Positions 45,194 through 56,000 of a DNA stretch of 64,000 nt are shown here, in pieces. The DNA comes from Pseudomonas lundensis (GTDB lineage Bacteria > Pseudomonadota > Gammaproteobacteria > Pseudomonadales > Pseudomonadaceae). Made by a program: the position numbers and the translations under genes. The stretch lies in contig NZ_JYKY01000001.1 in the NCBI RefSeq assembly GCF_001042985.1, positions 329,881-393,880 on the forward strand, given 5' to 3'. Within the stretch, counting starts at the first letter, position 1, and each line of letters opens with the position of its first letter. The notes below the pieces were generated by a model, which worked only from the letters and a program-made list of their open reading frames with translations, searched no databases and was not told the DNA's origin.

Positions 45194-46516
45194 TTAGTCG
45201 GTCTCGATGCGCGAGTGTTTACGGGTGTCTTTCATGGTGGCGTAAACGAACAGCGAGCAAGCGATACAGGCGGTTACGTACCAGTAATAGCCGGTTTCCA
45301 TGCCCGCACTTTTGAACCACAGCGCGATGTATTCAGCGGTGCCGCCAAAGATCGACACGGTCAGTGCGTACGGCAGGCCGACGCCCAGTGCACGAATTTC
45401 AGTCGGGAACAGTTCGGCTTTGACCACGGCGTTGATCGAGGTGTAGCCACTGACGATGATCAGCGCTGCCATGATCAGGAAGAACGCGCCCCACCACGTG
45501 GTGATGGTGTGCAGCGTGGTCAGGATCGGCACGGTAAACAGGGTGCCGAGCACGCCAAAGGCAATCAGGATCGGACGCCGCCCGACCTTATCCGACAGCC
45601 CGCCCACCAGCGGTTGCAGGCACATGAACAGGAACAGCGTCGCGGCCGAGATGGTGGTGGAATCGGAGATGCTCATGCCCACCGTGTTCACCAGGTATTT
45701 CTGCATGTACGTGGTGTAGGTGTAGAACGCCAGCGTGCCGCCCATGGTCAGGCCGACCACGGTCATCAGCTCTTTGGGATGACGCAGCAAAGTGCGCATG
45801 GCGCTTTCTTTTGGCTTGACCTTGACCTTGTTGAACGACTCGGTCTCTTCCATGCCGCGACGCAAAAACAGCGCCACCACCGCGCACAAGGCGCCGATCA
45901 CAAACGGGATGCGCCAGCCCCAGCTGTACAGCTGCTCTTCGGTGAGGGTCTGTTGCAGCACGATCAACACGCCGAGCGCGATGAGCTGGCCCGAGATCAG
46001 GGTCACGTACTGGAAGCTGGAGAAGAAGCCGCGACGCTCCTTGGTGGCCATTTCGCTGAGGTAGGTGGCCGAGGTGCCGTATTCGCCACCCACGGACAAC
46101 CCTTGCAGCAAGCGGGCGAACACCAACAGGATCGGCGCGCCGACGCCGATGGTTTCATACCCCGGCGACAGGGCGATGATCAGCGAGCCGAAACACATCA
46201 GCAGCACCGAGGCCATCAACGCAGCTTTACGGCCTTTGCGGTCAGCGTACAGGCCCATCAGCCAGCCGCCGATGGGGCGCATCAGGAAGCCCACGGCGAA
46301 AATCGCGGCGGTGTTGAGCAATTGAGCCGTGGTGTCGCCCTTCGGGAAAAAGGCCTTGGCGAAATACAGCGAGAAAGCGGCGTAGACGTACCAGTCGTAC
46401 CACTCGACCATGTTGCCGACGGAACCGCTGAAAATGGATTTGATACGGCTGGAGGTGGTCTTTTCTTTCGGGGTCGCAGGGACCGACCCGGCAGGCAGGG
46501 TGCTGGAGTTATCCAT
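45194..46516 (-). CDS. kgtP: MHS-family alpha-ketoglutarate/dicarboxylate permease
   Basis: 440 residues with 12 membrane segments. Metabolite:H+ symporter family signature: FSGSVGNMVEWYDWYVYAAFS (TM1), ADRKGRKAALM loop, LLQGLSVGGEYGTSATYLSEMA. Close in type to KgtP / PA5530. Imports 2-oxoglutarate with protons. Upstream are a sigma-54 promoter (46580-46595) and two dyads (46639-46652, 46671-46684), followed by a DctD-type regulator and a DctB-type kinase on the same strand. Strong case for induction by external dicarboxylate. Confidence 0.86.
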   Translation of the reverse strand: MDNSSTLPAGSVPATPKEKTTSSRIKSIFSGSVGNMVEWYDWYVYAAFSLYFAKAFFPKGDTTAQLLNTAAIFAVGFLMRPIGGWLMGLYADRKGRKAALMASVLLMCFGSLIIALSPGYETIGVGAPILLVFARLLQGLSVGGEYGTSATYLSEMATKERRGFFSSFQYVTLISGQLIALGVLIVLQQTLTEEQLYSWGWRIPFVIGALCAVVALFLRRGMEETESFNKVKVKPKESAMRTLLRHPKELMTVVGLTMGGTLAFYTYTTYMQKYLVNTVGMSISDSTTISAATLFLFMCLQPLVGGLSDKVGRRPILIAFGVLGTLFTVPILTTLHTITTWWGAFFLIMAALIIVSGYTSINAVVKAELFPTEIRALGVGLPYALTVSIFGGTAEYIALWFKSAGMETGYYWYVTACIACSLFVYATMKDTRKHSRIETD

Positions 46517-46579
46517 TAACTGGATCCTTCTTTTTTTGGTTTTGTTATAGCGCGTTAAAACGCGTGCTTACCGGGACAT

Positions 46580-46595
46580 AGCAGGAGTTGTGCCA
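46580..46595 (-). promoter_or_regulatory. Sigma-54 promoter of kgtP
   Basis: Minus strand TGGCACAACTCCTGCT: the -24 GG and -12 GC are both present with the invariant spacing, and TGGCAC is complete. It is 64 bases upstream of the ATG. An inverted repeat CGCGTT/AACGCG lies just downstream near the expected transcript start. Confidence 0.75.
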
Positions 46596-46638
46596 AGACG
46601 TAAATGCCCGTTTTACAAGGCCGTAACGTAAGAGGGTG

Positions 46639-46652
46639 AGCGGAATCTCGCT
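46639..46652. promoter_or_regulatory. Activator dyad 1 upstream of kgtP
   Basis: AGCGGAATCTCGCT, an imperfect copy of the motif at 46671 (centre-to-centre distance 32 bases, about three helical turns). Lies 44 bases upstream of the -24 box, at enhancer position for an NtrC-type activator. Confidence 0.5.
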
Positions 46653-46670
46653 CAAACCCCTTAAGTGATA

Positions 46671-46684
46671 AGCGGAAATCCGCC
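46671..46684. promoter_or_regulatory. Activator dyad 2 upstream of kgtP
   Basis: AGCGGAAATCCGCC, 13 of 14 bases identical to the dyad at 59586 upstream of dctA. See the shared-motif finding. Confidence 0.6.
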
Positions 46685-46733
46685 TATCGCTGCGGGGTGG
46701 GGCGCTGGCGGTGGGGTCGGCAGGTGTCGCGTT

Positions 46734-48068
46734 CTAGTCAGTGTTCAAGAACGCTTCGCGCACCAGCCCGTGACGCTGCATTTTTTCGTTCAGGGTGCGG
46801 CGTGGCAGTTGCAGCTCGGCCATCACCGCTTTGATATCGCCTTTGTGGCGGCTCAGGGCGGCGCGCAGGCATTGCGCTTCAAAGGCTTCCTGCTGGGCCA
46901 CCAAGGACTGACCGATGTCGGGGTCATCCCATTGCGGTTCGCCCAGCCCCAATACCCGTCGTTCCGCCACGTTGGCCAGCTCGCGCACGTTCCCCGGCCA
47001 GTCGTGGCTCAGCAGGCGGGTTAACTGTGCGCCACTGAGTGGCTGCACACTGCGGCCCAGACGCTCGCCAGCGCTGTGGGAAAAGAACTCGTACAACAGC
47101 GGGATGTCCTCACGGCGTTCGCGCAAGGGAGGCAGGCGCAACTCGGCCACCGTTAGGCGATAGGCCAAATCCTCGCGAAAGCGCCCGGCGCGGGCTTCGT
47201 CCAGCAGGTCAGGTTTGGTGGCGGCGATGATGCGCAAATCCACCGCGATGCTGAGGTTGGAACCCAGGCGTTCCAGTTTTTGCTCTTGCAGCACCCGCAG
47301 CAATTTGGCTTGTTGGGCCAGCGGCATGCTTTCGATTTCATCCAGGAACAGGGTGCCGCCGTCGGCGTATTCCAGCTTGCCGATGCGTTTGCCCTGAGCA
47401 CCGGTAAAGGCACCGCTTTCGTGGCCAAACAACTCGGCTTCAAACAGGTGTTCGGGGATGGCGGCACAGTTGAGCGCCACGAAGGGCCGGTCGGCACGCG
47501 GCCCGAAATCATGCAGGCAGCGCGCCACCAGCTCTTTACCGCTACCGGTTTCTCCACGGATCAGTACGTTGACCGGCAACGGTGCCAAGTCGATCACCTG
47601 CCGGCGCAACGTCTGCAAGCTGCGCGATACACCCAGCAACCGGCCGTCGAGCTGTTCGCGCACATCGACCTGTTCATGCAGGCGGCGGTTTTCCAGGACC
47701 AGCCTACGTTTCTCCAGCGCGCGGCGCAGGCTGCTGAGCAGGGCCTCGGGGCTGAAGGGTTTTTCCAGGAAGTCATAAGCGCCTTCGCGCATGGCCTCCA
47801 CCGCCATGGGCACATCGCCATGCCCGGTCAGCAGGATCACCGGCAAGTCCGGGTCCAGTTGTTGCAAACGGGTCAGCAGGGCCAGACCGCCCATGCCGGG
47901 CATGCGCACGTCACTTACAATCACCCCGGCAAAATGCGCGGGCAGGTGGCTGAGGCAGTCTTCGGCGCAACTGTACAGCTGCACGTCAAAGCCGCTGAGG
48001 CTCAACCATTGCTCAACGGCGGTTCGAATGCTGGCCTCGTCATCGACCACGATTACCGAATCAAGCAT
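46734..48068 (-). CDS. Sigma-54-dependent response regulator, DctD/MifR-like
   Basis: 444 residues. Receiver domain (VVDDEASIRTAVEQWL; phospho-Asp in VSDVRMPGMGG; Lys in LEKPFSPEAL), AAA+ domain with Walker A GETGSGKE, the sigma-54 contact loop GAFTGAQGKRIGK, Walker B GGTLFLDEIES, arginine finger region FREDLAYRL, and a Fis-type helix-turn-helix at the end (AELQLPRRTLNEKMQRHGL). Activates sigma-54 promoters for C4/C5-dicarboxylate uptake. Position between its kinase and the permease gene fits MifR of P. aeruginosa (which controls an alpha-ketoglutarate permease) or DctD. Confidence 0.87.
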   Translation of the reverse strand: MLDSVIVVDDEASIRTAVEQWLSLSGFDVQLYSCAEDCLSHLPAHFAGVIVSDVRMPGMGGLALLTRLQQLDPDLPVILLTGHGDVPMAVEAMREGAYDFLEKPFSPEALLSSLRRALEKRRLVLENRRLHEQVDVREQLDGRLLGVSRSLQTLRRQVIDLAPLPVNVLIRGETGSGKELVARCLHDFGPRADRPFVALNCAAIPEHLFEAELFGHESGAFTGAQGKRIGKLEYADGGTLFLDEIESMPLAQQAKLLRVLQEQKLERLGSNLSIAVDLRIIAATKPDLLDEARAGRFREDLAYRLTVAELRLPPLRERREDIPLLYEFFSHSAGERLGRSVQPLSGAQLTRLLSHDWPGNVRELANVAERRVLGLGEPQWDDPDIGQSLVAQQEAFEAQCLRAALSRHKGDIKAVMAELQLPRRTLNEKMQRHGLVREAFLNTD

Positions 48069-48071
48069 GTT

Positions 48072-49826
48072 TCAAGCGTCCTGTGCGATGGGCAGCGTCA
48101 ATGTGAACAGTGCGCCATCGGCGTGGTTACAGGCAGTCAGGCGACCGCCGAGTTCATGAACGATTGCATACGACACCGCCAGCCCCAAGCCCAAACCGTC
48201 GCCCACCGGTTTGGTGGTGAAAAAGGGGTCGAAGACCTTGCCCAAGTGTTCATCACTGATGCCGCCACCGCTGTCGCTGACGGTCAAATGCCAAAGCTGC
48301 TGATCGGCTTCGATGCAAATTTCCAACTGCTTGCGCGGTGTGTCGTGCATGGCGTCCAGGGCATTGCGCAGCAGGTTGATCATGACCTGCTCCAGACGAA
48401 TCGCATCGCCGCGCACCCAGGCCGGGCGCACCAGCCGGGTGTGCAGCTCAACCCCTTCTTCCTTGAGCCGCGGCTCCACCAACTGTAAGGCCTGGTCCAC
48501 CACACTGGCCAGATCCAGGCGCTCGCGCAGGCCGCTGGGGCTTTGCCGGGCGTAGGTTTTCAGATGCCCGGTGAGTGCCGCCATGCGCGTCAACATATGT
48601 TCCAGCGGCGTAAGGGCTTTATAGGCGTCTTCGATGCGACCGTGGTCAAGCAACAGGCGCAGGGTGGCCAGTTGCATGCGCTGGGCGGTGAGCGGCTGAT
48701 TGATTTCGTGGGCCAGCGCCGCCGACATCTGCCCCAGTGCCGCGAGTTTGGCCGATTGCACCAGGCCATCTTGCGCGGTGCGCAGGTCACGGGTGCGGGC
48801 TTCGACCAGTTGTTCAAGTTCTTCACGGTTGCGTTGGCGCATGCGGCCAATGCGCCAGCGTTGAAACAAAAACAGCCCCAGAAACACCAGCGTCAGCCAT
48901 AAACCAACGGCTGCCAGCGCGGCATTGCGACCGTCTTCACTGGCGGTGGGCGGTTTGCGCAGCAAGTGCAGGGTCCAGCCTTCGGCTTTGAGTGGCAACG
49001 ACCCCCACAAATAATCCGTCGGGCCGTCCGGGCCATCCACCTGGGTCAGGAAGCTCTGGTCATCAAACACGCGCAGGGTGCGAGTCGGCATCAGGGTCAA
49101 CGGCTGTTTGTCGTATTGGCGGGTCACCGTGATGTTGTCGCGGTCGCTGTCATTGAGCGGGCGCAGGTGGCGATAGCGCCAGCCGGGTTGATTGGCGATA
49201 AACACGATATCGCGCGCATCGCTGACCAGCAGGGTGTCGCTGCCCTGGCTCCATTCGCGCTCCAGCTCCGGGAACTCAAGCTTGACCACAATGGCGCCCA
49301 GAAAGCGCCCGGCGCTATCGTGGACGGCGCTGGACAAAAAGTAGCCCGGGATCCCGCTGGTCACGCCCACGGCATAAAACCGCCCGGTGCCCTGACTGCG
49401 GGTCTGGCTGAAATATGGGCGAAACCCGTAGTTATGGCCCACGTAACTGTTGGAGGTGTTCCAGTTACTGGCGGCCACGGCCAGCCCGGTGCTGTCGAGC
49501 AGCTCCAGCGTGGACGATTGCGCGGCCCCGTTGATGCGCTCCAGTTTGCGATTGAGCTGGGCCTGAACCTCGGGGGTGACGTGCCCGGCCAGCGCAGCGA
49601 TCAGTTCCGGGTCTTGTGCCAGCACGGCGGGCAGGGCGCGGTAGCGTTCGATCAGCGTGTGCAGCGAATTGGCATACAGGCTCAGTTGCTCGGGCCCGCG
49701 CCGGGCGCTTTCTTCCAGCGCATGGTGTTTGGCCTGTTGCATGGCCCAGCCGCCAGCAATCACAGCCCCGACCAAAATCAACACGGTGTACAGCGTCAAA
49801 CGCAGATAGCGGGACGTCACGGGCAT
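48072..49826 (-). CDS. Sensor histidine kinase, DctB/MifS-like
   Basis: 584 residues from the ATG at 49826. One N-terminal membrane helix (LYTVLILVGAVIAGGW), a ~270-residue periplasmic double-PAS/Cache sensor (RYRALPAVLAQDPELIAALAGH; NTSNSYVGHNYGFRPYFSQ; GTGRFYAVGVTSGIPGYFLS), a second membrane helix near residue 315, a coiled-coil linker, HisKA ALGQMSAALAHEINQPL, N box LLRNALDAM, and G boxes DSGGGISDE and GDGLGLGLAVSY. The FRPYF/RFYAVG pattern is the C4-dicarboxylate DctB sensor type. The stop lies 3 bases before the regulator start. Confidence 0.87.
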   Translation of the reverse strand: MPVTSRYLRLTLYTVLILVGAVIAGGWAMQQAKHHALEESARRGPEQLSLYANSLHTLIERYRALPAVLAQDPELIAALAGHVTPEVQAQLNRKLERINGAAQSSTLELLDSTGLAVAASNWNTSNSYVGHNYGFRPYFSQTRSQGTGRFYAVGVTSGIPGYFLSSAVHDSAGRFLGAIVVKLEFPELEREWSQGSDTLLVSDARDIVFIANQPGWRYRHLRPLNDSDRDNITVTRQYDKQPLTLMPTRTLRVFDDQSFLTQVDGPDGPTDYLWGSLPLKAEGWTLHLLRKPPTASEDGRNAALAAVGLWLTLVFLGLFLFQRWRIGRMRQRNREELEQLVEARTRDLRTAQDGLVQSAKLAALGQMSAALAHEINQPLTAQRMQLATLRLLLDHGRIEDAYKALTPLEHMLTRMAALTGHLKTYARQSPSGLRERLDLASVVDQALQLVEPRLKEEGVELHTRLVRPAWVRGDAIRLEQVMINLLRNALDAMHDTPRKQLEICIEADQQLWHLTVSDSGGGISDEHLGKVFDPFFTTKPVGDGLGLGLAVSYAIVHELGGRLTACNHADGALFTLTLPIAQDA

Positions 49827-50074
49827 AGTGGCAATACGCTCGATTATGGGGCGCAAACCATAGCATGCGGGGCTGTCGGGCCAATAACGGCGTTTGCGCC
49901 ACGCGCTATAAAGCATGACGCAGATCTATGTCATGGGCTGGTGAAGCGTTTGCGCACATCAAGGGAGCGGCCAGGCGTACGCTCCGGGCGGGGTTTTGAC
50001 CGGTATAGCTATCTACCGCTTGGCGCGGTTGGTTCCTGTTTAGGGTGTTGCCTTTAGCCTCAGGAACATGGCCC

Positions 50075-53000
50075 ATGACCGATTTTTCTCTCAACCACCC
50101 AGATCGTGCGCCCGTGCTGTTATCAGCCAGGCAATGGGCGCAGCACGACGCTTTCACGTTTATGACCGCCAACATGAAGGCTAACTTTTCGGGTTTTGAT
50201 GATGCCCTGATAAAAAAATACGTCGATTTACAGCGCCAGGCACTGGCAAGCGTGCAAGCCCTTGAGAACGAAAGCCTGCGCTTTCGAGAAACCTTTAAAA
50301 CCACTCACCTGTCGTTACTCAAGCGCGAGCTGAAAGACCTGACCGGGGATGATATTGACCCTGAACGCGCCTGGCTCTACACCCGTTATCGTGAATTCAA
50401 GGAGCAGCGCACACCGCTGGATGTACTGAGCGGATGGATCAATCCAGAACCTGTCGCTGCGGGGCAAACAGTTAGAGCCGACCGTGCGCTGGATGAGTCC
50501 AAGTACGTTGACCACGTGTATTCCATCAGCCTGTGGGACGCTGCGTGTGCGAACTTCGGTTTCACCACTGACTCGATCTTCCTCAAGCCTTTCAGTTTTG
50601 TGGAGGCGAGCTTTATCCGATATGGGCAGACGAACAAGGCGGTGGATGTCAGGGCGTTCATTTCTATCGTTCGACGTCTGGATTTTGGGACCTCCCTTTC
50701 GCGCAGTCTCTTGCAGGCCATGGCCCCTGATGGCCCCTTGAAAACCATGATTTCGGCCTCCGCCAAGGCTTGTTTTGCATTTGACCTGTTGGAGGCTTAT
50801 CGAAACTCGGCGGTCAGCGGTGTCACCCAAGCGGGGTATGAGCAGGTTCTCAAGGCTTTTAATGGCGAGGGCAAATACCACACGCACTCGCTGACGATGG
50901 CCCGTTCTGTTCACCCAATCGCCGATCACATACCGATCCCTCTGTTGTTCCTGCATTTTCCGGGTTCGCAGGGCGGGTACACCTACTGCCCGAACAGGCC
51001 GGGAAGTGCGCTTCAGTATCACGCGCAAGTCCAGGACTACGCTGATCATTTTCGTGCGCAGCTCAAGCAGTCTCATCGAGATGGCCAGTTAGGATGGTTT
51101 GCTTCGCAATTACCCTTGTCGCGGCTTCGTCACTTTCAAAACGTGCTTAACGGTCAACCCCGACCGCGCGGTCTGAGCTGGATGGCAGGTGTGTTGTATG
51201 ACGGTTTTCATGCCGCGTTTCCCGAGTCGTCTCTGGACAACATGACCATTTATGAAGAGCCAGCGCCGTACAAAGATCCTTCCTTGACCGACATGCTGAG
51301 CCTTTACCCCGAGTACCGCTTCAATTCAGACCTGAGTCTGTTGGCCACAACCCGTTCCGAAAGCGATTGGCAGGCGTTGAAGGAAGCGATGCTGGCCATC
51401 GGGCAAGAAATCTTGAGCTTGCTGACGACGCCGGTGCCTGGAGGGGTGACAGGCCTGATCCGGGTGATGCAGTTCGCAGTCTTCGGTTCCTTGGGTTATG
51501 GCATTGCCAAAGGCTTTTTGGAGGCCAGCAAAGGTGTGACCAATGAGTTCGCCGCTGCATTGGCCGATACGGCCGATATGCTGCTCAGCGGTTGGTTGAT
51601 CGGCGTAGGCAGCAAGATTCATCGTGCGCGCATGAGTACGCTCTGGAATCAACTGGGGCGTCCGCGCAAGGTCGTGTTTGCCGATGGCAAGACCCATTTG
51701 TGGCGGCCAGGTCTGAATCAGTATTCGCAGCTCGATGCCAGCATGCTCGACAGTTTGACGCCCACCGTGCAAGGCATTTATGAAATCAATGACGCGTTAT
51801 ACGCCAAGGTCTACGACGGCGAAGTGCATCGCGCTGTCGAAATCATGTACGACGTCGAGAGCAAGCACTATGTCATGAACACCCAGAGTGCTACTGCCTA
51901 TCGGCCTGTGGTGAAGTTTGATGTGGCGTATCAGGTGTGGCGACTGGCGCTGGATGATATCGACCACTTGAGTGACCCGCAGTTGGTACAACGCATGCTG
52001 CCTTTCGATGCCTCACGCGTGGCACTGAACGACATCGCGTTGATGTTGCGCATTACAGCGACAACACGCGGGCAACTGGAACATACATGGCAGGGGCATC
52101 CCATACCGGGGGCGCTGGCTGACGGGGTTCGGCGGTTGCGGGTAGAGCAGATGATCAAGCAGATCATTGCTGACGTACCCTTGCGTGGAGAAATGCCCGC
52201 CAATGCCGATTCCGCTGTGTTCGCCTTGCTCACGCAGTTGCCCAACTGGCCCGCCGATACCGTACTGGATGTCTACGACCAGTCTGCAGTGAAGGTGGAG
52301 TCATACGGGAAGGATCCCCAACCTGGAGTGGATCAACGACCGATTGAAATCAAACGGCTGGACTATGGCCGCTATGTCGCCAGGGACGATGTGACCCAAG
52401 GCGCTGCGGGCGTTGAGCAGTTGTTTACCTTGATTGTCGATCAGCTACCCGAGTCGTCCGTGCTGGGGCGTGAAGGACGACCCGCAGCGAGCAAGACGAG
52501 CCGAATTGCCTCGATTCGCGAGCAAATTGCAGGGTTGGCAAAAACCGACAGCACGCTGTTGTTTCAGGCCTTAACGGCCCTGGAAGGCCGTCAACGGGTT
52601 GACGCGCTGGCCAATCGCAGCCCGGCCCGCAAGTTCCTCCCGTTGGTGTATCCGCCCTTGTCCGCCACCACAACGCCCTTGATTGCCAAGTTGCATGCAC
52701 TCAACCCGCCGTTATCCGTCGAGTGCCTGGAGCAATTGCTGGTGGAATTTCCTTTCACGGCCCATCAGGTATCGCAAGCACTGGAACATGACCGTCAACC
52801 CATTGCTTTTTCGCAGGCGGCCGATCGCCTGAACATTCAGTTGCGCATTGATCTCACGCTGGATGGCATCTATCACACGCGCAGTTTCAGCCCCGATACC
52901 GATCAGTGGACACGTGAGTTTGCCCGAGGGTTGCTGAGCGAGAAGCTGGATCGTGCGCTGGTCGTCACTGAATATGCTGATCCCCTCAACATAACGCCTT

Positions 53001-56000
53001 ATGTCCCCAGCGGCCCTGACGACAGTGCTGTGGTGTTACGTCATTACGGAAACGGCATTTATCAGGCTTACGATTTCCGTACCGATATCGTGGTGCCGGT
53101 TGCGCGTTCCGCTGACAGCTTTTATCTGGCGATTGGCTCGATCCTGCAAATCCATGAGCGTATTCCCTTGGGCATGCAGACGGCGACCGATGCCGCGGGC
53201 CTGCGTAAAACCTTGGGGGACATGATGTCGGCCATGCGTCAGCCCAATGGCGAGGTCAGGCTCTGGGAAAACGCCCCCGGCCAATTCGTCCAGGACGTTC
53301 GTCTGCCGCAGGGTGCCATGCCGGATGAGTTGGGCTTGTATGAATTGAACGGGGGAAAATACGTGCCACTGCACGGCGCCGTTTTCCAGGTTGAATGGGT
53401 GAGGGACCGTCACCAGTGGCGCTTGAAACACCCCCGCAACGTCGGTGTCGATGGGCCGGCTCTGGAGCATAACCATGAGGGGGCGTGGCGGCTCACCACC
53501 GAAAACCCATTGGAGTGGGACAGCCTTACCTTGCTGCGTCGACTGCGAACGGTGCCTGTTTCGTTTGACGATGAGGCAGGCAAACAGGTCATGCAGATCA
53601 GCCAGACGGACGCCGCTGTGTTACGTCAGGTGCACCTGAATAACCGGCCTGCACCTGCCGTGCTAATGGACACCTGGAAACGCTTTGATATCGAGGCGGA
53701 GATTCACCGTTTTGTGAACGCCATGCAGGAGCATTACTCCCTGCGTACGGCCCGCGCCGACATCCAGTTGCTGTTGCTGCAAAGTCTGCCGGGTTGGCCC
53801 CGAGATAAAGTGCTGCAAGTGGTGGACGAGCAGGGCAATACCTTGGCCGAATACGGGGCTGACTTGAGCAGTGCAACTCCCAGGGTCAAGTTGTCACGAG
53901 AGGACGCCAGCAATGGCAGCTTGTTACGTGCCGTGCTCATGCGTCTGGATAAGGCCGATACGCTGCAACTGTTGGGCGACTACGAGCCGGTGATTGAACT
54001 GCGCATGCTGGCACTTGGCAAAAAGCTGGGCGAGCACGCCCTTGCGCGCATGCCGGACGTGTTCAAGTCGCTTTACGAAAAAGAAGAGAAAAGCTCAGAT
54101 CCGCACGTGCAATTGATCCAGCGTGATTCGACTGAACTGCCTCTGAGTGTTATCCACCATCTGCTGCACCAGACCACGGCGCATGAAAAGTCCGAGTACC
54201 TGGACAACGGCGATATAGCGCCTCGACTGGCAGAACAGATGGCGCGCACCGCGAGAGAAGTGCGCCTGACCCGCGCCTACGAAGGGTTGTACCTGAAGGC
54301 CACGGCCACCGCTGACAGTGAAACACTCATGCTGCATCTGTTGCAGGCTCTGCCGGGCTGGCCGGGGCAGGTGGCGATTGAAGTGCGTAGCCAGACGCTG
54401 GACGGACCTGTGCTCGACAGTATCGGTACAGCCGAACCTGGCCATTACCGGCGGTTGGTCAAGCAGGAGCATCAGTACCTGGCGTATTCGAGCGATGGCT
54501 CGGCCCTGAATACACTGCCCGAAGCGGGCAATAACTTGCTGTCGTCCATCTTGCATGTGCTCAGTGAAGATGAACGCGCGGCCATCGGCCTGCAGGGCGT
54601 GGAGGATAGCCAGACCCTGGGGGCGAAAATCAGCGACCTGGCCTTGGCCCACCGGACGAATATCCGCACCTTGCTGGGGCTGGAGACTGAAAAGCCCTGG
54701 ATCGAACCGGTAATCAGGATGGATACCTCGATTATTGCTTACCCCTTGTACCCGCCAACGGGGGCGGGGGCGCACCCCAATGACCTGATACGCAAAGCCG
54801 TTCTCCTGTACCCGAGCCTGACGGGCGAGCAGATCAACCATTGGCTCAATCGCCTGGGCAATGACGAAGCCTCCCGTTACAGAGCCGTGGAGCAGCGGCG
54901 GGTGGAGTTTGAAAGCCACAAACAACAGTTGGAGGCATGGGCGGCCCGGGACGTGGTGTCGGCCGGCTCCGATCAAGCAGCGCCTAATCCCGCCAGGCAC
55001 GAGGCTGTGCAGCGGATGTTGAGTGCCTGGCGTACAGAAACCGAGGCCCTGTATTCACCCGACGGCCAGTTCATCGGGTACACCTTGGACCTGTCCAATC
55101 TGGCTGTTGGAGACCTACCGGCGCTCACCTCGAATTTCAGTCACATCGGATCATTGGTTATGGAGGGTATGGGGCTGTATAACGACCCCAGCCATTTCCT
55201 GAGCCGTTTCACGGGCTTGCGCCACCTTGCGATCACTAACAATCGGCTGGCAGCCGTACCGCAGCACGTCTCCCAAATGACGGGGCTGACACGCCTCGAC
55301 TTGAGCGGTAATCGTATCGTGCTCACGCCTGAAAGTGCTCAAGGCTTGAGCGCATTGACGTCACTGCGTGTATTGAATCTCAACTTCAACCTCATCGGTT
55401 CTGACAGGTGGCGTCAGGGAGCGTCTGCCGTGCCCGATGTCACCCACATGACAGAACTGCGAGAGCTGCATTTACGTGGCAACCAGCTCCTGCAATGGCC
55501 ATCCGGGCTGGTTGGCCTGACGCACCTCGAAACGGTGCGCATGGACTTCAATCATCTGTTCAACATTCCACAGGCCATTTTGGAGCTGCCTGCCGACAGC
55601 ACGGTGGCGCGCAGTATCCGCTTGTCTGGCAATCCACTACTTCCTGAGGTTATGGAGCAACTGGAGGTGTATCACCAGCGCACGGGGTGGAGTTTTGGCA
55701 TCATCCTGCCCGACAGGACGGTGCCGGAGCATGACCATAAACGGCTGGTGGCCATGTGGTTCCCGCCGGGCCTGGCAAGAGGCGAGAAAGCCCGCAGAAC
55801 CCGTCAATGGGATTTGCTCAGGCGAGAGGGACGGGTGGCGGAAGACTTTTTCCGGGTCCTCCGGGACATGACCGGTTCCAGGGAGTACGAAACGTCGTCC
55901 ACCCGCCAGCCGCTTCAGGAACGGGTGTGGGAGTTGATTGACCTGATGCTGGAATCCACCGTGCTGCGCCAGACGGTCTTTCATGAGATCAATTTTGTGG

